This document shows, in pieces, positions 8,135-16,328 of a DNA stretch of 21,973 nt. Numbering within the stretch: position 1 is the first letter of the stretch; each line of letters opens with the position of its first letter. A model generated the notes under the pieces. That model worked only from the letters and a program-made list of their open reading frames with translations, was not told where the DNA came from and ran no database searches. Source of the stretch: JBBATK01 sp046297095 (lineage in GTDB: Bacteria > Bacteroidota > Ignavibacteria > Kapaibacteriales > NICIL-2); the NCBI GenBank assembly GCA_046297095.1, contig JBKCNS010000024.1, positions 1 to 21,973 of the forward strand, in the 5' to 3' direction. The translations under genes and the position numbers were made by a program.

Positions 8135-9316
8135 TTACGAGCGTATCGCCGCCAATTCCTGGCGAGCAATAACCAGCTTTTGAACTTCGCTTGTTCCTTC
8201 GCCAATGGTTAGAAGCTTTGAGTCGCGCCAGAATTTTTCTACGGGGAATTCCTTTATATACCCGTACCCGCCGTGTATCTGAATTGCCTCTTCGCTTACA
8301 TTCACTGCCACTTCGCTGGCAAACAATTTTGCTTGCGATGCTTCTTTGCCAAAAGGCTTTCCTGTATCGCGCAGCCATGCAGACTTGTAGGTGAGTGCGC
8401 GAGCAGCATCGATATTCATGCTCATACGCGCAAGCTTCATCATAATACCTTGCTGATCGCCAATGGGCTTGCCAAACTGCACGCGCTCGCGCGAATACTT
8501 CATGGCCGCTTCGAAGGCACCTTGGGCGCAGCCCACACTAAGAGCCGCAATAGAGATACGGCCGCCATCCAGAATTTGCAACGCCTGGGTAAATCCTTCG
8601 CCTTCGTTACCGATCAAGTGATCTGCCGGCACGCGCACGTTGTCGAAGGTAAGAGAGGCAGTATCACTGCTTCGCATACCAAGCTTGCTTTCCTTTTTCG
8701 AAGCATAAAAACCTTCCATGCTTTTATCGATAGCAAAAGCACTAATACCTTTTTTACCCTTCGATGCATCGGTCATGGCCATCACCACCGCAACATTTCC
8801 AACATTACCGTGCGTAATAAAATTCTTCGAGCCGGTAAGTATGTAATGATCGCCCTCGCGCCGTGCCGTGGTTTGCGTGCCGCCCGCATCCGAGCCCGCA
8901 TTGGGTTCGGTAAGGCCCCATCCGCCCAGCTCGCGGCCTGTGGCTAAATCGCGTACATATTTATCGCGAAGCATTTGGCTTCCGAATCGATAAATATGAT
9001 TCATACATAAACCGTTGTGCGCTGCCACACCCAGAGCAATAGAGGGGCATACACGCGCCACTTCCTCTACGATGATAGCATATTCCATGTACCCCAGGCC
9101 GGAGCCGTTGTACTCGGTGGGAATCACCACACCAAGAAAGCCAAGATTGCCCAGCTTCTGAAAAATCTCAGTGGGGAATGTTTGTGTTTCATCCAAATGA
9201 GAAACGTGCGGACGAATCTCGTTCTCGGCGAACTCACGAATAGCCGCGCGAATTGCCTGATGATCGTCGGAAAGTTCAAAGCTGAAGGAGTTATAATCTT
9301 CGGTGTTGTGACTCAT
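8135..9316 (-). CDS. Acyl-CoA dehydrogenase
   Basis: A 393-residue FAD enzyme of the normal family length. It oxidises acyl-CoA to trans-2-enoyl-CoA and passes electrons to electron-transfer flavoprotein in fatty-acid or branched-chain amino-acid breakdown. Both family signatures are present: GGWGLTEPNAGSDAGG (131-146) and QIHGGYGYIKEFPVEKFWRD (346-365). The probable catalytic base is Glu373 in IGEGTSEVQ, the position used by short- and medium-chain enzymes. The substrate cannot be told from sequence alone. No other beta-oxidation or ETF gene is next to it. Upstream lies a 13-bp tandem array (9327-9456) where its promoter would be expected. No terminator was recognised after its stop. Confidence 0.95.
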   Translation of the reverse strand: MSHNTEDYNSFSFELSDDHQAIRAAIREFAENEIRPHVSHLDETQTFPTEIFQKLGNLGFLGVVIPTEYNGSGLGYMEYAIIVEEVARVCPSIALGVAAHNGLCMNHIYRFGSQMLRDKYVRDLATGRELGGWGLTEPNAGSDAGGTQTTARREGDHYILTGSKNFITHGNVGNVAVVMAMTDASKGKKGISAFAIDKSMEGFYASKKESKLGMRSSDTASLTFDNVRVPADHLIGNEGEGFTQALQILDGGRISIAALSVGCAQGAFEAAMKYSRERVQFGKPIGDQQGIMMKLARMSMNIDAARALTYKSAWLRDTGKPFGKEASQAKLFASEVAVNVSEEAIQIHGGYGYIKEFPVEKFWRDSKLLTIGEGTSEVQKLVIARQELAAIRS

Positions 9317-9326
9317 AGTATGAAAT

Positions 9327-9456
9327 AGTTGCGTGTTGAAGTTGTGTGTAGAAGTTGTGCGTAGAAGTTGTACGTAGTACCTGTGTGCTGTTCTTGTGTA
9401 TAGTACTTGTGTGTTGTACTTGTGTCTTGTACTTGCGCGTTGGCGTTGCGTGTTTT
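9327..9456. repeat. 13-bp tandem repeat, ten copies
   Basis: Ten contiguous 13-base units in exact register, of the form AGTTGTGTGTAGA / ACTTGTGTGTTGT. The core (A,C)(G,C)TTG(T,C)(G,A)(T,C)G is strongest at the two ends and most decayed in the middle copies. The array fills most of the gap between the acyl-CoA dehydrogenase start and the glycosyltransferase stop. It starts 10 bases upstream of the dehydrogenase start codon, so it overlaps where a leader and promoter should be. Confidence 0.85.
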
Positions 9457-9545
9457 TACTACGGCGAATTTACGGACGAAGAGCGATGTAGTGCGCGTGC
9501 TAATCCGGCAGTACACGTGCTCCCCACGCACGCGGTACTTGCGGG

Positions 9546-11174
9546 CTATCGCTCGAACAGCTCGGCATACCACGTGGCCAGGGCTGTAGCAGTAGAGTTT
9601 GCTGAGGTAGAATCCGCGGAATCGCTATTCACCACCGCAAGCACCAATCCGTTTCTCTGCTCCAGAACCTTGAGCATCGGTTGCAAGGCACACACCGATT
9701 CGGTACTAAGAATCACGCTGCGCTTCAAACGGGCAGCCACACCTTGTTCTTGTTTCTGGCTGATATCATGGTGCACCAGCAGAGCGTTCGTAGCATGAGT
9801 GTACAGCATGCATAGTTCTGTGCCGGGATGCCGCGGCTGCAAAGCGCGCGCCGTGAGCGGATAGGCAGGATCTACAAACACCGATGCAGCTGCACCGCCG
9901 GCGGTAGCCGCATAGCGAGTCAGCAGCGAGTCTGTGTCGTCCATATACGTGCGCTCGTGAAGCAAGCGCGAGCGTGTCATGGAGAATACACTTGTTACTC
10001 TTTGTGCGGCCTTTTGCCACTTCGAAACACCATGCTTGGGCGCAAGCACCAGATCCAAGCCGGGCATCAAGTGCGGAACAACAAGAAACACCGCGGCATG
10101 AGCGAGTATTCCCATACCAAATAGGCGTCCTGTTTGAGATAATGATTTCTGCGCTTGTGAGGATGAGTGCTGCGTTAGCGAAGATGTTTTACGCGGTTGC
10201 GAAGAATTCGAATGCGCCATAGCAAGTACCGGCGCGGCAACGATGAGCAGAAAATACCCTTTGGTGTACGTGGTAAAAAGAAACATCGCAAGAGCGGGCA
10301 GCACCCAAAGCAGAATTACCGGGCGCGACACGGGCGAATCACCACGACTGCCGTTGTCTGCACGGCGCTGCCACAGCAGGAGCGCGCACGATACGGCAAA
10401 AGCATACACACCATACTGCATCATGCTTACCGCGTTCGATGCTGCCGATACCACTGCTCCCGGAGGATGCGTGGTGTATAACTCCAGGTAGCCCCTAATG
10501 CCACCGCATGCCGCAATAAACGGCACGCCCCAAAGCGCTAAGCTTATCATTCCAAGTAGCAGAGAAAGCACAAGCCGTGAGTAGGGAAGCGCGTGGCTAC
10601 GAACATGCCCTGCCACACACCATATCACCACCGGCATCAGAAGCACTGCCGAGCTTTGACGGACACCGGCACCCAGTGCCATCGCCACAAACAGGACGGG
10701 AGTGAGCCGAGGCCTAAGGGCCAGGTACAGAATGCTTAGCGAGAAGAATGCATCGAAAGCGTAGATCTCGGACACACAGCCGTAGAACCACAGCATGGGG
10801 TTTGCTGCAAGAAATATCACGCACAGCAAAGCATCGCCAAGAGAAAGCCGGCGGCGTACAAGCGCGAACAGCGGCACGCCGCAGAGTGTAGACCACATCA
10901 GCGATGGCGCCACGTTTGCCGCCATGGGTTGAAGAAACACGCGAAAGAAACGAATGAGCTCTACATGCAGGTAGTATCCTGGTAGGTGCGGCCTGTCTGC
11001 GGCGATGTTAAAATCGGTGGCGGCCAAATAGAACGAGGAGGCATCCCAGGACGACGGCGATGATTCCACAAAGAGCAGCCGGCTACCAAGAATACCAAGC
11101 AGCACCACGAGCAGCCACCATGCTTCCTTTGCAGGCGCGCGCATCAAGGGTGAAGCTGTAGTCGAGTGAGTCAT
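9546..11174 (-). CDS. Multi-spanning GT-C-like glycosyltransferase
   Basis: A 542-residue membrane protein with roughly ten hydrophobic spans. The first loop has SSWDASSFYLAATDFN and RPHLPGYYLHVEL, where an acidic residue followed by HxPGY is typical of dolichyl-phosphate-mannose mannosyltransferase-like (GT39/PMT_2) enzymes using lipid-linked sugars. Sugar and acceptor are unknown. After the last central span there is a low-complexity Ser/Gln-rich insertion built of four 7-residue repeats (NSSQPRK, TSSLTQH, SSSQAQK, SLSQTGR). The soluble C-terminal part is about 180 residues, with another repetitive stretch (DSADSTSANSTA) near the end. The start ATG lies just beyond a 12-bp repeat array and no good ribosome-binding site is visible. 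It is divergent from pheS. Function is inferred from topology and one motif. Confidence 0.72.
   Translation of the reverse strand: MTHSTTASPLMRAPAKEAWWLLVVLLGILGSRLLFVESSPSSWDASSFYLAATDFNIAADRPHLPGYYLHVELIRFFRVFLQPMAANVAPSLMWSTLCGVPLFALVRRRLSLGDALLCVIFLAANPMLWFYGCVSEIYAFDAFFSLSILYLALRPRLTPVLFVAMALGAGVRQSSAVLLMPVVIWCVAGHVRSHALPYSRLVLSLLLGMISLALWGVPFIAACGGIRGYLELYTTHPPGAVVSAASNAVSMMQYGVYAFAVSCALLLWQRRADNGSRGDSPVSRPVILLWVLPALAMFLFTTYTKGYFLLIVAAPVLAMAHSNSSQPRKTSSLTQHSSSQAQKSLSQTGRLFGMGILAHAAVFLVVPHLMPGLDLVLAPKHGVSKWQKAAQRVTSVFSMTRSRLLHERTYMDDTDSLLTRYAATAGGAAASVFVDPAYPLTARALQPRHPGTELCMLYTHATNALLVHHDISQKQEQGVAARLKRSVILSTESVCALQPMLKVLEQRNGLVLAVVNSDSADSTSANSTATALATWYAELFER
10128..10211. repeat. 21-bp imperfect tandem repeat inside the glycosyltransferase gene
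   Basis: Four 21-base units (10128-10148, 10149-10169, 10170-10190, 10191-10211). Neighbouring copies share about 11-14 of 21 positions. They encode the Ser/Gln-rich heptads between the membrane part and the C-terminal part of the protein, so this linker probably grew by tandem duplication. Confidence 0.5.
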
Positions 11175-11208
11175 GGCGCAACTTAGCCATAGATGGAGCT
11201 ATGGATTG

Positions 11209-11280
11209 CAGTAGAGATTTGGTTAGTGACTTCGATAGAATCTTAGTTAATGACTTCCATAGAAATCCGGTAACAGACTT
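11209..11280. repeat. 12-bp tandem repeat, six copies (24-bp higher-order unit)
   Basis: Six 12-mers of the form NNNTAGNGACTT (for example GGTTAGTGACTT and CGATAGAATCTT). Alternate copies resemble each other most, giving a 24-bp superunit seen three times at 11213-11284. Weaker copies extend left to about 11185, where CCATAG and CTATGG form a small inverted repeat. The array fills the gap between the divergent starts of the glycosyltransferase and pheS. Confidence 0.75.
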
Positions 11281-11387
11281 CGGCAACGAACGTGCAATTG
11301 CCTGCGCCGCTGCTTGGAAGCAGTGCAAAGCACCGGTGTAGTTATTTTGCGAGCAGCACTGCCGAACGATTACATAAACAGCGAACC

Positions 11388-12401
11388 ATGATAGACGAAA
11401 TACGACGTACGCGCCAAGAGGTAGAAACCATGCTGGCCGGCATAACATCGAGGGAGCAGCTTGAAGAGTTTCGCATGCGCCACTTGGTGCAGAAGGGCAC
11501 GCTCAAAGCTCTGCGCGATAGGTTGCGGGAAGTTCCCAAAGAAGAAAAGCCCGCGGTGGGCAAAGAGCTCAACACACTTGTGTCGTTTGCCGAAGCTGAG
11601 TACCAGCGCCTCTCCGAGGAGTTTGCCGCTACAGCATCGTCGGCCAAAACTGTTGATACTACATTACCCGGACGGTATAGCCCTATTGGTACGCTGCATC
11701 CTATTCGTCAGACTATGGATCGCATGACGGAGATATTCGAAGGCATGGGTTTCCGCGTGGCGCTGGGGCCCGATATCGAAGATGACTATCACAATTTTGA
11801 AGCGCTGAACTTTGCGCCGGATCATCCCGCGCGCGACATGCAGGATACCTTCTTTGTAAAAGACCGTGCGGATGTGTTGCTGCGCACGCATACCACTCCC
11901 GTGCAAGTGCGATTACTGCAAAGCATGAAGCCGCCTATTCGTGCTATCATGCCGGGGCGCGTGTACAGAAACGAGGCAATCAGCGCGCGCGCACTTGCGG
12001 AGTTTCATCAGCTCGATGGAATTTATGTGAACAAGAACGTAAGCTTTGCCGAGCTCAAGGGCACCATGCTCAGCTTTGCCCGGCAGATGTACGGACAGGA
12101 TATTAAGTATCGATTTCGTGCTTCGTTCTTTCCCTTCACCGAGCCAAGCGCCGAGATGGATATCACTTGCTTTTTGTGCAAAGGCGAGGGCTGCCGTGTG
12201 TGCAAGCAATCGGGTTGGTTAGAGGTGGTTGGCTGCGGCATGATTCACCCCAACGTATTGCGCGAGAGCGGGCTGGACCCGGAGGAATACAGCGGCTATG
12301 CTTTTGGCTTTGGTATCGAGAGAGTTACCATGCTACGCACCGGCATTCAGGATATTCGCTTGCTGTACGAGAACGACATTCGTGTTCTGGAGCAATTCTA
12401 A
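11388..12401 (+). CDS. pheS: Phenylalanine--tRNA ligase alpha subunit
   Basis: A 337-residue class II aminoacyl-tRNA synthetase subunit that, with PheT, charges tRNA-Phe in the cytoplasm. The N-terminal ~85 residues are the coiled-coil tRNA-binding arm. The catalytic domain shows motif 1 (HPIRQTMDRMTEIFEGMGF, 104-122), motif 2 (YRFRASFFPFTEPSAEMDI, 241-259) and motif 3 (YAFGFGIERVTMLRTG, 304-319). Between motifs 2 and 3 it has CFLCKGEGCRVC (Cys261, 264, 269, 272), a four-cysteine knuckle found in many but not all PheS proteins. The ATG at 11388 is chosen because the family starts there; the preceding 32 open codons overlap repetitive intergenic DNA. pheT is not next to it: rpmG follows, so the usual pheST pairing is absent. 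Confidence 0.97.
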   Translation: MIDEIRRTRQEVETMLAGITSREQLEEFRMRHLVQKGTLKALRDRLREVPKEEKPAVGKELNTLVSFAEAEYQRLSEEFAATASSAKTVDTTLPGRYSPIGTLHPIRQTMDRMTEIFEGMGFRVALGPDIEDDYHNFEALNFAPDHPARDMQDTFFVKDRADVLLRTHTTPVQVRLLQSMKPPIRAIMPGRVYRNEAISARALAEFHQLDGIYVNKNVSFAELKGTMLSFARQMYGQDIKYRFRASFFPFTEPSAEMDITCFLCKGEGCRVCKQSGWLEVVGCGMIHPNVLRESGLDPEEYSGYAFGFGIERVTMLRTGIQDIRLLYENDIRVLEQF

Positions 12402-12533
12402 ACCAATGCAACGCCAAGTACTTTTCGCTTCGTTGCATGGCGAAAACAGCTCGGTTAAACATACACTCAAAACATATTTTCCCCGTTTTTCAGCGTTTTT
12501 GAGCACTGAGCTCCAAGGATTGTGGAAAACCTC

Positions 12534-12563
12534 TTGCGGGTTTGGCTCCGCGCCCTATCTTTG
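12534..12563 (+). promoter_or_regulatory. Bacteroidota-type sigma-A promoter for rpmG
   Basis: TTG at 12534-12536 and TATCTTTG at 12556-12563 are separated by 19 bases, fitting the Bacteroidota consensus TTG-N19-21-TAnnTTTG. It lies 48 bases before the rpmG start codon. It is the best promoter match I found in the window and supports the phylum assignment. Confidence 0.7.
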
Positions 12564-12611
12564 CAGTCCTATTACGTCAATTAACCCGGAACTAACCCCG
12601 AAGGTACGACC

Positions 12612-12791
12612 ATGGCAAAGAAAGGCGCGCGCGTCATCATTACCCTTGAATGCACAGAAGCTGCAAAGGAAGGCAAAACCGCTTCACGTTACACAACGAT
12701 GAAGAACAGACAAAATACCACGGAGCGTATCGAGCTGAAGAAGTACAACCCCTTCATGCGTCGTCACACCGTGCACAAAGAGATTCGCTAA
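12612..12791 (+). CDS. rpmG: 50S ribosomal protein L33
   Basis: A 59-residue protein: it begins MAKKGARVIITLECTEA, continues TASRYTTMKNRQNTTERIEL, and ends KKYNPFMRRHTVHKEIR. This matches L33 of the large ribosomal subunit over its full length. Only one cysteine is present (residue 14), so it is the zinc-free (C-) form; zinc-binding L33 has two CxxC pairs. It has its own promoter with a TAnnTTTG element upstream and a strong terminator 29 bases after the stop. L33 genes often sit beside rpmB; here no other ribosomal protein gene is adjacent. Confidence 0.95.
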   Translation: MAKKGARVIITLECTEAAKEGKTASRYTTMKNRQNTTERIELKKYNPFMRRHTVHKEIR

Positions 12792-12820
12792 TACAGCCGA
12801 TCAAGAAAAGTTCAGATATA

Positions 12821-12849
12821 AAAAAGGCCACCATTCGGTGGCCTTTTTT
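12821..12849. terminator. Bidirectional rho-independent terminator between rpmG and the TonB receptor gene
   Basis: A 12-bp stem (AAAAAGGCCACC with GGTGGCCTTTTT) and a 4-base loop ATTC. The A-run on the left and T-run on the right let it act in both directions. It can end rpmG on the plus strand and the leftward TonB receptor operon, whose stop is 75 bases away. Confidence 0.93.
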
Positions 12850-12923
12850 GTTGCCTTATTTAAACTTCGTCCGGCGCGCTCAGCTCTATCTTCTCTCCCC
12901 ACTACTCCGCCGGCTCTCCGCCT

Positions 12924-15182
12924 TTACTCTAGCGTGTAGCGCACACCCACATACACAAAGCGTTGGTCCAGCGGGCCCCACACCAGCGAGGCATCGAAGG
13001 CCTCTGCATGCGGATCGCGGGAGGATATGATGGCTTGTTGTTGAATAAAGTTCGTGGCGTTTTCAATTCCTACATATACATCAAAGCCGGTAAAGCGGCG
13101 AGTGATCTGCCCGCTGATGCGCTCGTACGATGTAAAGCTGTCGGGCATGCGCAGACTGTCCGGATTTGCCAACGTGGAAGGGATACGTCCGGAGCTGTTC
13201 CACACGAAGGTAGCATCGAACTGCCACGCGTTGTCCGGGGTGGAATACCCCAGTGTGGCCAGCACGCGATGCGGCGAGATAAGCGGCCGCTGCTGTAAAA
13301 GTCCGCCGGTGGTGGTTTGCGCATCAATCAGTCTGTAGGCCAGCGATACATCCAAGCGTTCGGCCGGTGTGGCCTTCAGCTGTGCAAGTGCGCTATTCGA
13401 AAAAGACCTACCGCCTTCCAGGTTGCGAATGTCCACTGCACGAAGAGAACGATCCATATCCGCCACCACTTGTTCGGAAAACACTGTGCGATATAGCTCG
13501 GCATCGAAGGTAAACGGCGTTGCGCCTATACTCCACGTAGCGGTGAAGCTACCGCCGTAGTTCCATGCTTTCTCCGGCTGTAAACCCCCGCGGATGTTGA
13601 TCTGCCGCTGATTTACGAGCGAGGATAAATTATCACTGAGTGCGTTGGCCACCCGCAGGCCGCTTCCCGCCGAGGCGCGAAGGGTGATGTTATCGTTGAC
13701 ATCATACTTAACATTCACGCGGGGTGTGCCAAAGGTGCCGAACAAATTGTGTGCATCCACCCGCGCACCTGCCACCACTACAAGCTGCTCGGTGGGTTTG
13801 TATGTGAGCTCTGCAAATACGCCCGGTACGGACTCCTTGCGATAGAATGTTTGCAGGGAATCGCGTGGCACAGTGGCATCGAATCGTTCATCGAGGGTGT
13901 TGTACATATAACTAAGTCCGTACGACAGATTGATGTTGTCTGATGCCGCAGTGGTAAATATCAATTTTGCAAACAACATGTTTTCCGCACCATTGTACGT
14001 GCGGCGGTCGATGTGGGTAAGCGTTGTTTGACCGGATGTTGCAATCTGAAAACCCATCAAGGTTTCGGGGCTGTCGAACAGCGGATTTACCGCATACTTA
14101 GCGTAGCTCTCCCAGCGCTGTACTTTGGTGTGAATCTCAAAGTCATGACCATTGTGCGATTGATCGCTGCCGCTCGTTGTGCCGCCCATCAAATCGTCCG
14201 ACACATACTTGCCGAATACCTGAAACTCTCTGCCTTCGTCGTTTTGATACATTGCTCTGCCCACGCCGGTAAAGGTTTTCATCATGGGCATATCATTAAA
14301 GCCGTCGTTGTTCTGATCGATCTCCGTTTGCATCCACCGGCCGTGCGCCATGGCGCTTACACTCCAGTTGTCGTTCACATGATGCGCTGTGGTCACATTG
14401 ATATCACCGCGTCCGTTTGTATTGCCATAGATGTTCAGATAAAAGGGAACGTCTTCTTGCGGACGCTTGTAATCGATATTGATCAGTCCGGTGATGCCCT
14501 CGTAGCCATTGAGCACCGAGCCCGCACCTTTAGAGATACATATACCCTCGATGAACGGCCCGGGTATGTACTCCAGACCAAACGGAATGGCAAGTCCGCG
14601 CATCAGCGGCACTACATCGGTGGTGGTTTGTGAGTACAATCCGCGCAGACCCAACAGCTGAATTTGCTTGGCACCCGTGGCTGCATCGGAGAATGTTACC
14701 TCTACCGACGGACTTTTTTCAAAAGACTCCGCCAGCGAGCAGCAGGCCGACTTCTCCAACTGCGCTTTGCGAATTACTTCGGTGCGAATAGGCGCGGCAG
14801 AGATAGTCGTGGCAGCTGCTTCCACCCGCACCGCTGCTGTTTGCAGCTCGGGACTAAGCATCACCGAAACACTCTCTGCAGTAGCTGCCACCGTGAGCGT
14901 ATCGCTTTTGTATCCAATGTAACTCACCACCAGCAGCTTCTCGTTGCCGCGCTCGATTGTAAAGCTGCCGTCGTTGGCAGTGCGCGTACCACGTACAATT
15001 TCACCCGTGCTCGAGATCCACCGTACATACGCTCCTCCAAGAGGTGTAATTGCCTTCGAGCCGGCCTCGCGCCCGCGCACGGTGCCGCGCAGGTCAGTGC
15101 CGGCAGCAATAGCATGTGTAGAGAACACAAACATGCTAAGTGCGAATGTGAGATTTACTAAAAGTCCCGTTCGAATATTCAT
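12924..15182 (-). CDS. TonB-dependent outer-membrane receptor with Cys-Cys plug motif
   Basis: A 752-residue receptor for active uptake across the outer membrane using TonB/ExbBD energy. Order: signal peptide (1-27), carboxypeptidase-regulatory-like domain (about 29-112, GGAYVRW to DGSFTIERG to YIGYKSDTL), plug (about 125-240), then a beta-barrel to the C-terminus (FVYVGVRYTLE). The plug contains LEKSACCSLAESFEKSPSVE (Cys147-Cys148) and SDAATGAKQIQLLGLRG, then SKGAGSVLNGYEGITG. This plug subtype with a Cys-Cys pair is, to my knowledge, often found near heavy-metal genes in Bacteroidota, so a metal substrate, perhaps copper, is inferred and not proven. It is the last gene of a probable leftward operon, 85 bases after the Cys-Cys outer-membrane protein gene, and ends at a shared terminator. 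Confidence 0.92.
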   Translation of the reverse strand: MNIRTGLLVNLTFALSMFVFSTHAIAAGTDLRGTVRGREAGSKAITPLGGAYVRWISSTGEIVRGTRTANDGSFTIERGNEKLLVVSYIGYKSDTLTVAATAESVSVMLSPELQTAAVRVEAAATTISAAPIRTEVIRKAQLEKSACCSLAESFEKSPSVEVTFSDAATGAKQIQLLGLRGLYSQTTTDVVPLMRGLAIPFGLEYIPGPFIEGICISKGAGSVLNGYEGITGLINIDYKRPQEDVPFYLNIYGNTNGRGDINVTTAHHVNDNWSVSAMAHGRWMQTEIDQNNDGFNDMPMMKTFTGVGRAMYQNDEGREFQVFGKYVSDDLMGGTTSGSDQSHNGHDFEIHTKVQRWESYAKYAVNPLFDSPETLMGFQIATSGQTTLTHIDRRTYNGAENMLFAKLIFTTAASDNINLSYGLSYMYNTLDERFDATVPRDSLQTFYRKESVPGVFAELTYKPTEQLVVVAGARVDAHNLFGTFGTPRVNVKYDVNDNITLRASAGSGLRVANALSDNLSSLVNQRQINIRGGLQPEKAWNYGGSFTATWSIGATPFTFDAELYRTVFSEQVVADMDRSLRAVDIRNLEGGRSFSNSALAQLKATPAERLDVSLAYRLIDAQTTTGGLLQQRPLISPHRVLATLGYSTPDNAWQFDATFVWNSSGRIPSTLANPDSLRMPDSFTSYERISGQITRRFTGFDVYVGIENATNFIQQQAIISSRDPHAEAFDASLVWGPLDQRFVYVGVRYTLE

Positions 15183-15236
15183 TATCGTTCGTTCTAGATG
15201 GTGATACTACAGCATAGAATCAGTGGTGGTTGAATT

Positions 15237-15284
15237 ATGCGTATTAATCCTCTGCTTGAGATGCGTATTAATCCTCTGCTTGCC
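15237..15284. repeat. 24-bp tandem duplication spanning a stop codon
   Basis: Two adjacent 24-base copies (15237-15260 and 15261-15284) agree at 22 positions; only the last two bases differ. The right-hand copy contains the last codons (QAED) and TAA stop of the outer-membrane protein gene, read leftward. The second copy, in the same frame, repeats QAED and another TAA. The unit is twice the 12-bp length seen elsewhere. Confidence 0.9.
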
Positions 15285-16311
15285 AGCGCCAGTTGAAGCC
15301 TATGGCGCCCTGGAAGCCCGATGCTACCTGCGTTCCGTTAACATACTGATACACAGGAATGTCTGCCAGTGCAAAGCCCGCCACAGAAGATGTGATCATA
15401 TACGTGATCTGCGGGCTAAGGAAAAGTTTCTTCGAGCCCGTCCATTTCGGTTCATAGCCGGGATTCTTATTCTCTACTATCACAGGATTGATCTGCATCA
15501 TTCCTACAAACTCGCCGCGCACTTGCAGAATGCCTGTGCACGAGCTGAAGAGCGGCGCGGAGCCGAACACGCTTGTGCTGAAGAAGTCTCCGAGTTTTTC
15601 TCCGGAAGCATTCCAACCCTTGCGTATGTACACGGCATTGGCAAACACACTCATGTTCGAAACAGTATTGCCATGAAAGTAGAAGGCAGAAAAAATCAAA
15701 TCCTGCGCTCCCGAAGAGAGCTGAACAGACAAGGGTTTGCGCAAATAGTAGGTGGTACCGGAGAAGGGTTCGTATCTGCCAACGGAATCATCGTGCGAGC
15801 CCACGGGAATTTTCATTCCCATTCCCAGAGTAAACTCCGATTGAGTTTCGCCCACACCCGAACGGTACAAACACACCCGAGGCATTAGTATCACATCGCC
15901 TATACCGGATGCTGTTGTTGTATCGCGAGCGTTGAAACCCACTTGGCTCTTGCCGGGCCACGATCCGCATTCCGCCGAAAACGTTACTCGATCTGTTACA
16001 CCATAACCGATGCGCGTATACAAATACTGCGATCTAAACTCGTCCATGAATCCTTTAGCCGGTTCGTTTCCGTTAAGAAAAGTACGGGTACTAACCGCTT
16101 GCAAACTCATTCCCACTTCCATTTGACCTTCCTGCAACACGCTTTGCGACGCGCCTCCGGCAATAGGATTAGCATTACCGCCGGCGCAGCATTGAGCATA
16201 CACACTCGATGCACCCAGCCACAGCGCAAGCACCGATGCCACCGCGAAGTGTGCCGCATGCCGCAATGCTTGGCTATACATACCGGTTGATCTACTTCGT
16301 TGTGCGTTCAT
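15268..16311 (-). CDS. Outer-membrane beta-barrel protein with N-terminal Cys-Cys motif
   Basis: A 347-residue protein. A signal peptide (about 1-39, VASVLALWLGASSVYA) is followed at once by QCCAGGNANPIAGGASQ, with Cys41-Cys42 at the mature N-terminus. It is not a standard lipobox. The rest is beta-rich with aromatic-ended strands (QYLYTRIGYGVTDRVTFSAE, FTLGMGMKIPVGSHDD, IGFNWRWQAED), resembling porin-like 'transporter' or MetA-pathway-type outer-membrane proteins. Substrate is unknown. It starts 17 bases after the thioredoxin-like gene and precedes the TonB receptor by 85 bases, so the three are probably co-transcribed. A shorter start at residue 11 (Met) is also possible. Together with the Cys-Cys plug of the receptor, the motif suggests thiol or metal handling. 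Its stop region is duplicated in tandem. Confidence 0.7.
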   Translation of the reverse strand: MNAQRSRSTGMYSQALRHAAHFAVASVLALWLGASSVYAQCCAGGNANPIAGGASQSVLQEGQMEVGMSLQAVSTRTFLNGNEPAKGFMDEFRSQYLYTRIGYGVTDRVTFSAECGSWPGKSQVGFNARDTTTASGIGDVILMPRVCLYRSGVGETQSEFTLGMGMKIPVGSHDDSVGRYEPFSGTTYYLRKPLSVQLSSGAQDLIFSAFYFHGNTVSNMSVFANAVYIRKGWNASGEKLGDFFSTSVFGSAPLFSSCTGILQVRGEFVGMMQINPVIVENKNPGYEPKWTGSKKLFLSPQITYMITSSVAGFALADIPVYQYVNGTQVASGFQGAIGFNWRWQAED

Positions 16312-16328
16312 AACCTGCGTTGAATTCG

